DNA from: Sipunculus nudus
Taxonomy: Eukaryota; Annelida; Sipuncula; Golfingiida; Sipunculidae
Assembly: GCA_026874595.1 (NCBI GenBank)
Contig: CM049307.1
Location: forward strand, 92,854,330-92,918,329
Length of the DNA: 64,000 nt
Direction: 5' to 3'
In this document: positions 55,605 to 64,000 of the stretch, in pieces
Layout of the letters: every line of letters starts with the position of its first letter
Numbering within the stretch: the first letter of the stretch is position 1
The notes under the pieces: generated by a model
Databases searched by the model: none
What the model saw: only the letters and a program-made list of their open reading frames with translations
What the model was told of the DNA's origin: nothing
Program-made: the position numbers and the translations under genes

Positions 55605-55670
55605 CTCCTCCTCCTCCTCCTCCTCCTCCTGTTCCTCGCTGTGTATTGGGTCGTCCAAGGAGGTTTCAAA
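55163..55670. repeat. tandem duplication of a ~255-bp unit with CTCA/CT/CCT tracts
   Basis: Two units begin GCTC.TTAA.TTGACCAATTAAAGCT and end near TCGTCCAAGGA. Each has an ACTC tract followed by CT and CCT/TCC tracts; the second unit is greatly expanded (55520-55630). Confidence 0.85.
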
Positions 55671-55829
55671 TTTTAGTATATAATCTACTTCTATATAAAA
55701 TATCAAGAAAATGTTTTATCACATTGAGGATTGAATTATATCAATTTTCTGGATGCTGCGTTCCTTTGTGTATTTTAATTGCTTAAGCTCATCACAGGAA
55801 CTTTGACACCATTTTATTTCGGGGTGTGG

Positions 55830-55850
55830 AGGGGGGGGGGGGGGGGGGCG
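55830..55850. repeat. G-run
   Basis: A G tract of about 18 bases with one C near the end (GGAGGGGG...GGCGG). It is likely unstable in sequencing. Confidence 0.8.
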
Positions 55851-56907
55851 GAGATATAATAAGCAATGGCGGACCCCAGCCGCGACCGCCGTTTAAGCAT
55901 ATCTTTTTATCTTTTAATAAAACTGGTTGTCCTTATTTTGAGTGTCTATTTACCCATACATATCGGATATCCCTTAACATTTCAAACATTTCGTTGTGTC
56001 TCCCTTCCATTAATACTTATATAAAAAGATGTGTACTTGTGAAAGCAACGTGTCGCTGCCTATAAGTTATGAAGCGTAGCAACTTATAAGTGAATCGCAA
56101 GAATGCTTTCGCATGTTCAGCTGGTCGTATGTGTTCGGTGATTCAAAACACCACCATTGGACTTCTAAGGGGCATAGTCGTTGTCATGTCAGGACGACAT
56201 TGCCCGAAATTTCGTACCCTTCAATATCTTCCCTGTTCGTAGCGCATCGGTGATTTATGTTTCGTGGAAGTGGAAACGTCCCTCACAACAATAAAGTCCT
56301 GTCACGTTCAGTATTAGAACAATTTTAATGACATATTTATTAAGCATTGTCAGCCTTTCAAGAAAAAAAAATGAAGCTTAGAAATGAATGTTGCCCAAAG
56401 CTTATATCTCAAACGCAATTTAAAATATCAACATTGTAATAAAGAACCGTATTACAGGTTTCACAAAATGTTTTATGTCGCTATTACCTTAACGTTTGCT
56501 CTCAGGTTCATGTCACCGTGGAATTTGGGCCATGTTTTATTATTAGCGCCAAAGCTACCACAGTTTTATTAGATTTTGTTCAAACTTGGTTGAAAACAGC
56601 GACTATAGCCCTATTTACACTAGAAAAATGTGGCGCGCGCTAGACCGGTCCAGGAAAATGTGGAGCGGACTACATTTTATCTTGCGTTTACACTGTGCCG
56701 GTCAAAGTGACCATGTATAGGGCTCTACCCTGTCAAGTTAGGCCGCATTGCACTTGGCCCGGCCTTGAATCTGCATTGCGTTTACATGCATATAAAAACT
56801 GCAATGTAGCGCGGTCTAGATTGGAAGCGCGCATGGGTAAATCCCAGTCACTAGCAGCCGAGTCTTGCTGGATAGCGCGCTCCACCTCTGTTTACACACG
56901 TTCGTAA

Positions 56908-57781
56908 AGCCCCCATCACACGAGAAGGAGACCTAACGGCGACCATGGCGACCTAACAGATCGGCGTTGATCGCCATGAACATGGGAAAAATTGTCCATG
57001 TGTGACGGCTATGGCGCTGTCAGTAGGCTTGCACGACGTGTAAAATTTCAATTTTCGGCCGTTTTATGCCGTTCCTATCACGCTGTATGGCGCTGCTTCA
57101 CCGTCGTTTATGATCAAACTGCGTTCCCCTTACGTCCGCATGAGGTCCCTACTACCCACTGAAGAGCTCAGACCACGACAGGGTTGCGATCATGATGATC
57201 CCGCAGCAACCGGCCCCCGATCCATCTGCGATCAAGACGCGTGCGTGGGTAGATGCTACTACGCTGCTTCAGACTAGCAGTCGGTGGTTGCCATGGTCCC
57301 CATTGTTGACTAGTACACATAACATGACCGGTGTAAGAAAGTTTTGTGAAGCCACACATGTGAGCATGGACAGAAATTACATGCTACAACTGGCCTGTCT
57401 GCAAGGCCAACAGATCATGCTGTTCCGCGAACAGCTGGCAGTGGCCAAAAGGAGGCAGGAGGAGCGAAACGGATAGACCGATGCTACCATGTTTACTGGC
57501 GATCGATCTGCGCTGTCAGGAAGCTGGTACTGCGCTGCTAGACGATCGAACTCCGATCTGACTGCGCTTTTAATCCACGGCGACCCCGCGGCGGAAATTT
57601 TGGCAATGTTCAAAACTGGTCGCCACTCATGGCGTTCATGGTGACTATATGATGCCCCAAGGCGACACTATCTCGCTCCAACGAAGCTCATGAAAACTAA
57701 AGGCCACTCTGGCAGCGCTCTACGGCGATCTGCCCCAATTCGGTGATCGCAGCGAGATCGCCTTCTCTTGTGACGGGGGTG
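56908..57781. mobile_element. inner TIR transposon nested in the outer one
   Basis: Left end AGCCCCCATCACACGAGAAGG and right end, reversed, CACCCCCGTCACAAGAGAAGG are near-identical terminal inverted repeats. TAA flanks both sides, the classic PIF/Harbinger target duplication. Length 874 bp. Sub-terminal GGCGACC/GATCGCC repeats are present. It carries the short frame 57192-57476. Confidence 0.68.
57192..57476 (+). other. 94-codon frame inside the inner transposon
   Basis: Starts M-M-I-P-Q-Q and ends Q-L-A-V-A-K-R-R-Q-E-E-R-N-G. The last ~35 residues (R-N-Y-M-L-Q-L-A-C-L-Q-G-Q-Q) look helical, like the C-terminal part of the Myb/SANT- or MADF-type protein that accompanies Harbinger transposases. 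It is probably a remnant of that second ORF; no transposase is present. Confidence 0.35.
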
Positions 57782-57999
57782 TAAGCACAAAATGTGGACC
57801 GCGCAAGACGGGTCTGGCGCGTGCTAGAATGTAGAACCGACTTTACACGGTGGTCAAAATGTAGCGCGCTCCGGACCGAAAATCCTCGAAATCTGGCGCG
57901 TTTGGAGGACTTGGCGCGCGCTAAACGATGTAGAGCGCTCCAGAAGAACGTGTGTAAATGGGGCTTATTTTGCGGACTTTATAACCGCTTTTCCATTTT

Positions 58000-59714
58000 A
58001 TCCGCTGACTCTATTTCACTGGAACTGGTTCTTAGGAAATTTTGGCATGGATGTCCTTATAAATTTGCGCTGCACCATGACAAGTAAACGCACATTTTCT
58101 AAAATTCGGTTTCTGTGACCCAGTTAAAACCTGAAACTGGGTCAGTCCTGTGTGCAGTCTTCATCGTGAAGTGTGTTAGTTATAACTATTCATGATCATC
58201 GTCACCTTAAGTCTTGGTCTTTTTGTCACATAACAATGACCATTAGAATACTTGCTCTTTATCAACTTTTTATCAATTTCTGTTAACATAATCAGTTAAG
58301 TTTGTGAGTGTTTTGTGTGTGTGTGTGTGTACTTGTTCAAACCAAACCCCGGAAAATTCTCAATGAATTCCGATAACAGCTGTTTTTCATTACCAGAGAA
58401 TTTGACGCATGCGCATTAATATCGATCATATTTGTGGAAGAATGGGCCAAGAATTATAAAAATAAGTTTCGAAAAGTCAATAAAAATTAAATGTCGATCT
58501 GGATCTGGACAAACCTAATTGTCAGTTAATCTGTTAAATTGTTTGTCCGATTTATATTTGCAATATAACTCTTAACGTCTTCTTCGGTTAATGGCCCAGT
58601 CTACCTTAAATTTTCAATCCAAGTAATTTAATTTTTTTTCTCACCATTTTATGAAAAATCAAGGTATATTTTACTTTTAAGGCCGTAAGTCAGATAATGA
58701 CGTCGCCATGGTAATATTGTCTTAATAAAAGGACAGTGCAGCCATCACGACACCGCGACAACGTCATAATAACAAACTTTGTTTACTGGATAGGGTTGCT
58801 TGTTTTCATTAAAGACATAACGGGCCATCTCGTAAAATACATGTAATATGTGGTTTCATATTAAGACAGGTTCACTTTTCGCGAGTGGCGATTCTTACCA
58901 TGCAGAAATGTATTAACACAATGGTGAATCATTTCTGCGAGAGGGGGACAATTTTCCTTGATTTTAAAAATGCGGTTAAATTATTTGCAATTTGACGACC
59001 ATGCATCTAAGGGGACATCAACCTAGTGGAAATGTTGATCATGATTGACTGACAATATATAGGTGTAACACATCAGATACTATCCATCTGTGATATAAAG
59101 GTAATATAAAAACATTTTTCGCTGTAATATTGCGAATTTGATACCCGACATTAAGGTAACCACGATATGTGTACATAAAGAATGATGAATCTTTTCCTCA
59201 GAGAAAGCTTTTTTTTCTAAAATAAATGGTTTAACAAAAAAGCAAAATGTGATGAATGGAAGATGTTCTCCTAAAGAGTTTTTTTTTAGAAATTGATTAT
59301 GAACAATTATGTGAAACGTCTGTTCTTGATCATCGCTATTTCGTTACAGGACACAAGGGAACCAAAAAAGGATTGTCGCATGAATAATTAAATAGGAACA
59401 ATATTTCATAGCTGATTGGATGCTGTCCTCTAAATATAATTAAAAAAGATCGTCTTTAATAAACATTTTGCGCCATTCCGCCTTGTTATAGCCATCGGAT
59501 GCAGGTTATCAAGATGTCGTAAAACAAAACATGATAAATTTATGATCAGGTCTTCAATCGTTTGTTTTTTGTAAGATTCAATTGTGAAACACGGCGTTAA
59601 GGCATTTCAACAGAATTTTGACATTTTACCAATTTTTCGTACGTGTAGCCAAAACGTGAATAACGCAAAAGAATATAAATTAAAACCTACATACCTTAAT
59701 TGTTTTAATTATAA
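58000..59714. other. AT-rich intergenic, nothing recognised
   Basis: No open frame above background, no splice-consistent exon, no strong repeat except (GT)n at about 58313-58330. Confidence 0.5.
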
Positions 59715-60180
59715 TCAGTGATGTAGGACTCGAGTCCGGTCCCCAGACTCAAGTCCACCTTTTAAGGGATCAGGATTTAAACTCTAGGGCCATGGACTTG
59801 GATTTATAAGCGGACTTAGAGGTAAGAACTGGAGAAATAACTCCTGTAGAAAAGTCCATCTCATGTCCAGTATAAAAAAAGCCTCGGTCACATGCTGTGA
59901 AGGCTTATATGCAAGTGCGAACTAATTACTGAAGATTAAAAGAAAACACTATAAATGTCAAGGTTTAGATCTGCATCAGGAGCAAACAATTACAAAAAAA
60001 AATACACATAATAAATTTTTTTGTCGGACTAGGACTCGGATTCCAAGTGGCTTAGATTCAAAGAAGGCGGATTTGTACTTGTAACCTCAAACACTCCGAC
60101 TCGGACTGGACTGCCCTGGACTCGGACGTGCACTGAGACTCGAATGACCTGTACTCGAATACAGCGCTACTTATGTTAAT
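59715..60180. repeat. GGACTCGAG-type dispersed element
   Basis: Starts near TGTAGGACTCGAGTCCGG and ends GACTCGAATGACCTGTACTCGAATACAGCGCTAC. ACTCGG/CCGAGT words recur within. This is the wording of a widespread short animal repeat; ends are partly inverted. Confidence 0.5.
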
Positions 60181-60669
60181 TCCTGTGACGTAGTCTTCCT
60201 TTTCTCACAGAGACATTTGCTTCGAAGTTTACGTTTAGCGTTATAACATTAGACGATAGGTAATGTATGAGAGCATTATTAAAAAAAAACTATATACAGA
60301 CTGCAGCGGATAGGGAACTGATATTCTTTAAGGTATGCAGGATGTTCCCCTGTTGTTAATTTAATTCATGTCTCATCAGTTAACCTTTTGGCCCACACGG
60401 TAAATCTAAATTTTCTCTATTTCTTTTAAAACTAAAAAAAATGGGAAAACGGGAAAACGAATTAATGTTAACAGTAAAATCACAACCAGTTATTAACTAA
60501 AAAGCAGATAGGGAAACACTCGTTTGAAATCTGATACAGCTATAAATATATGCGGAAAGGCGGGTGATGATCGGTCATATAACAATAACCATAAACATGA
60601 AACTTGCCTGAGTGATCGGTCATATCGATTTGGTGAAATTAGCTCTTCAAGGAAAGTAGTTCGCGCGTT

Positions 60670-61116
60670 CTACTCCAGCAGACGACACTTGATGGGGTTG
60701 TCATGGAGATCGCGAGAAGTGAGGGTAATTTTGTTGTGGTCCATAAAACCTCTCAGCCAAAATGACATGAGTAGCAATAAACCATGTGTCACAAATGTGT
60801 TGTGATTCGGATCTGTGCATTTATCTTTTGTCCGATAGAAGGGAGTTATAAATCTTGGTCCACAGAGTTCACAAGATTCAATCATTTTGTGGTTATTCGC
60901 GTCAGAACAGTTGGCGGCTATTATGGCTTTTATTGTTGGATCAAAATATACTTTTTGTATTGATATATACCTGTACTCCAGTTTCTGCCTCAATTCTGAG
61001 CGACAACTGGTTTGAGATTCCGTGGGTATGTGTCTCTCTTGCAACAAACTTGAGATTAAGTAAGGTTGTGTAAGCATGTATAGGGAATATAAATTGGCTT
61101 TAAGTTCATCAAACAA
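60670..61116 (-). other. 148-codon orphan open frame
   Basis: Longest frame outside the main gene and the DIRS relic. It contains C-E-L-C-G-P-R-F and a hydrophobic L-L-L-L-M-S-F-W-L stretch. It starts with TTG directly after a stop and has no visible promoter. I do not recognise it. It could be a decayed exon, a transposon remnant or chance. Confidence 0.25.
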
Positions 61117-61769
61117 TTAGGATTTTGGTGAGCTGAACCAAATCCATGCAGGTACTGCTGAAGGAAAATAAAAAACCTAAGCTGGTAGAAAAAATGTGGT
61201 TGGAATCTAACAAAAAGGAAACCGGTTTAATTTAAAATTTAGTTAAAACCTGTATTTGTTTACTTGAAATCCCAAACTTTATTGAAAGATGGCTTAATAA
61301 TTATAGACAAATCTGTCTGAGAAATTGAGCTACCGTGTTCTGATCAAATAGCATTACATGGAGTTTCACTGATCAAAAAGAAATAGGAAATGAATTCTTC
61401 GGGTCTTTAATAACCAGAAAGCTATTTCAAGAAAGAAATACAATAATTTTTTTTATGATATTTTTGTATTCCCATTTTCCAGAGATTACCAAGCCAACGC
61501 TCATATTTAATGGAATAATAGTAGACCCTAACCCATAAAACTAAGAAAATAATTCTTTATTCAATAATTTTTATAATTTGTTTAAATTTGTTATTTACTG
61601 AGGAAACTGTCCATCAAATCTCCCGTCCATCAGCTTTAAACAACACAGCGATCTTAACTAAATAATGAAAAGGCATGGGGGCGATCAAATCCGAATTATT
61701 CATGAGGGGAGTAATTTATGTTACTAAAAATAGACCACGATACTAAAAGACATAATAGAGGTGTCGTGG

Positions 61770-62080
61770 TGTGTCATGGCCCTTGGAATGTCTCTAACAT
61801 GGCGGTAATGGTGTTAGTTACTCAGGAAGACAGGCTCCCCTGGTGGGTACCCGTGACGCCATATTTCCCGGTCTTTGTGTGATACTGCATACACTGATCG
61901 ACGTCGCGTGGTCTGTAACTAAGGTCACGCGGGAACACCTGCCGCTGCCGATATTGAATTCTTGTATTCTTTATTTTCTTGCCGGCCATGTTGTTAGGAA
62001 TGGCGCCATTTTACTGGCTGGTCCACACTTTTTTGTCATTGTTACAGACTACGTGGTTACCTTTAAACTAATATGCATGT
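61770..62080. other. GC/CpG-rich block in AT-rich surroundings
   Basis: CpG-containing segment (GGTACCCGTGACGCC, GATCGACGTCGCGTGG, GTCACGCGGG) with several ATGGCG-like starts, for example M-A-V-M-V-L-V-T-Q-E-D-R at 61800 followed by a possible GTGGGT donor. It may be the promoter/first exon of a gene reading rightwards, or a transposon piece. Confidence 0.25.
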
Positions 62081-62204
62081 TTTCCATCTGTTAGCCAATC
62101 TGTTAAATTATTGAAGTGGGCTTTCGTCAAAATCCAATACGCAAACCTCGTTGGAAATACCTACAGGGAAATTTTCGGTTATTCAGAATTAAATGTTTTC
62201 ACAG

Positions 62205-62462
62205 CAGGGGCGGATATGTGTGTGTGTGTGTGTGGAGTGGGCGTGGGGGTTGGGGGCAGTTTCTACCTTAAAGTCATGGAAATATTTAATATTTCCTTAA
62301 TACTAAAAACGCTACGGCGGATTTGGGAAAATATATATTTTAATTCCTGTATTTCTACAAGTCAGAGGTACATATAAAGTCTATTAGCATTCACATCACC
62401 CTTGTTCATCAATGCCAGAGTATCCCCCCCTCCATTTTTTAAGATCCTGTGTCCGCCCCGGC
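62205..62462. mobile_element. second GGGGCGGAT foldback element
   Basis: Begins CAGGGGCGGATATG and ends TGTCCGCCCCGG; interior (TG)n, G-runs and CCCCCCC. Same type of ends as 53397-53609. Confidence 0.5.
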
Positions 62463-63478
62463 ATCTAAAGCTTTACGTCAGTAGTGTGACAATATGCATC
62501 CCTCTTCTTTCTGAAAAAGGTTCTTGGATTTATGTCATCGTAAAGTTTTTATATTTTTTTTTAAAACAACATGGTGATTTCCCTGTCTGATAATTGGTAG
62601 AACACGTGAAAGAGCGAATAGTAAGACAAAAATCATCTTGTAGATCTTTAATTACATTGATCACATATTTTACAGTTATGAATTTAGAACCTATGTTTGG
62701 CACTCTGAATATAATATTTAGTAGATTCGGGTAAAATAATATTTTAACTTTTAGAATTAAATTAATATAATAAATTATTTCAGTCTTTCCACCCAAACTT
62801 CCTCTGTTATATGCATTTATCTTAAGAATACATAATGTTTGCCTCCAAATGTCGATTACTCTGGTGCACTTGATGGATTGGATGAAATTGGTTTGAATGG
62901 CACTCATTGGAAAAAATACTTCCAAGTCTGTCTCAGGTACGCTTTTTACAGACCTTGAATAAGCGACCCACTGTGGCGTCTATTTCATGAATAATGAATC
63001 AGGCAACTGAGCCAATAAAATGACTTGCGTGAACTTATTTTACGCGGCTTACCGGGCATGTTTGCTTCTAGTTCTGGACCAGTCGGTTAGCATTGTGGTA
63101 AGGGCATCGACGATCCAAATAAGGCCATTTAAACCAGTCTCGTTCGTGCAAACCAGGAATTCAGCATTTAAATATCCAGTCAACGGTAAAAATTACAAAG
63201 TGACAGAAAACGAGACTGAGAACAGTGATACAAATATTTTATTATTTTTTTCCAGTACGAAAGGCTATCAACTTGATACAGTCTCGTGACACCAAGAACA
63301 CGTGACGTCACGTTGCAAAAATATTTCAGGCATTAGCATAATACTCAGTATGGCACAGACTGCAAAAGATACCGATCACACATACGCACACACGCACATG
63401 CAAAAAGTTCACTCTGTATGCAGATCCGTACAGACTGGTGCCCAGGTATAAACGCTACGAATTATGTATCTGGAGCAC

Positions 63479-63480
<2 letters not shown>
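62463..63480. other. AT-rich intergenic with possible SINE fragment
   Basis: Around 63080-63165 the wording CAGTCGGTTAGCATTGTGGTAAGGGC resembles a tRNA-type A box (TAGC..AGTGG), followed about 50 bp later by a weak B-box-like GTTCGTGCAAACC. No tRNA fold is convincing. Confidence 0.25.

Positions 63481-63481
<1 letters not shown>

Positions 63482-63545
<64 letters not shown>
63482..63545. repeat. (TA)n microsatellite
   Basis: Uninterrupted TA tract of about 64 bp. Confidence 0.95.
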
Positions 63546-63548
<3 letters not shown>

Positions 63549-64000
63549 GTAAGGATTTCTATAGCATTCATTAATTTCGGAAGCACCCATCCAAAATATT
63601 CATGACGTCACTATTGACATCATACATGGGCACCTTGATCCAGTCCGCTACGTCACGGCTGTACATGTATGTAGTGTACGGTGTATACATATGATCATAA
63701 AGTCATTGATTCACTTAACATTATACCTATCCATTACGATTATATGTAATGTATATTTAAAGGATAAACGAAGACAAGTCTTGAACCATTGGTTTGAGCA
63801 CCTTAATCTGTGATTGAATTGTCAGCGCAATATCTGGAAATTCACTAATCAGGTAATATACTAACACTGTCCTAGTAGTAAAGAAAATAAGACCGAACGT
63901 GTTTCCTTGCAATGTAACGAATTTTTATTTCAATGTTTGACAAGTAATTTCGGCCATCCCACTGTTCCAAAGTGGAAGAGGTTGGTTTTGACTAGTAATG

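Larger units (their letters stand above)
56607..57965. mobile_element. outer TIR transposon (MITE-like), interrupted
   Basis: Ends AGCCCTATTTACAC (56607) and GTGTAAATGGGGCT (57965) are inverted repeats, flanked by TAT on both sides (possible 3-bp target duplication). The inner sequence is rich in GCGCGC, TAGCGCG and TCTAGA/GGTCC motifs in both orientations. Without the inner insertion the element is about 480 bp. 3-bp target duplications are usual for PIF/Harbinger-type elements; family assignment is inference. Confidence 0.62.

Noticed and set aside
55275-55630. CRISPR-like array
   Set aside because: Simple CTCA/CT/CCT microsatellites without spacers, in a eukaryotic context.
60670-61116. 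148-codon frame as a real gene
   Set aside because: No ATG start, no recognised motif, no neighbours; listed only as an orphan frame.
63080-63165. tRNA gene
   Set aside because: A-box-like words only; no cloverleaf or proper B box.

Overview
This is a 64 kb piece of intron-rich animal nuclear DNA, most likely from a bivalve mollusc. The evidence is short exons (about 65-700 bp) with clean GT/AG borders, AT-rich introns, many (TA)n microsatellites, a DIRS-type retroelement relic, and dispersed 'Cys-free' non-coding repeats of a style familiar from bivalve genomes. The species was not identified. There are no bacterial genes, no CRISPR array and no rRNA. Nothing here looks viral.

Layout. 1-5.1 kb: repeat-rich sequence with no gene I can support. 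5.6-32.6 kb, minus strand: one large gene. I could place 39 exons from splice signals and repeat pattern. Thirty-five of them (31.03 kb down to 5.58 kb) are mutually phase-compatible and open, giving roughly 2,370 residues of a repetitive extracellular protein. The repeat is a ~100-residue beta-sandwich-like unit (FN3/Ig-like by pattern): V-D-x-T-P-P opening, a W-x-G-F/V core, a G-T-x-P-G turn, then Y-Y-V-T-V and N-x-A-G-L, usually split over two or three exons. It also has small Cys-rich inserts and one galactose-binding-like module. The introns carry a DIRS relic (15.1-16.5 kb) and a likely solo LTR (19.1-19.9 kb). The 5'-most exons (31.3-32.6 kb) are damaged.

32.9-40.6 kb, plus strand: exons of the same repeat family, then a furin-like site and the start of a cadherin/Big_9-like region. 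40.6-51.1 kb: the rest of that gene (second cadherin/Big_9-like exon, EGF, calcium-binding-type EGF, one membrane helix, cytoplasmic tail) lies inside two large back-to-back near-perfect inverted repeats, so the 3' half exists twice, once on each strand. The exon that should join the halves is on the minus strand in the second spacer.

Read together, the two strands look like pieces of one very large single-pass membrane protein: repeat ectodomain, Cys-rich modules, furin site, cadherin-like domains, EGFs, TM, tail. Its locus is scrambled by an inversion near 32.7 kb and by a nested inverted duplication over 38.5-51.1 kb. An alternative is two head-to-head paralogues plus an assembly artefact. 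51.1-64 kb holds no supported host gene. It has repeat families, a nested pair of terminal-inverted-repeat transposons (56.6-58.0 kb) and a 148-residue orphan ORF.
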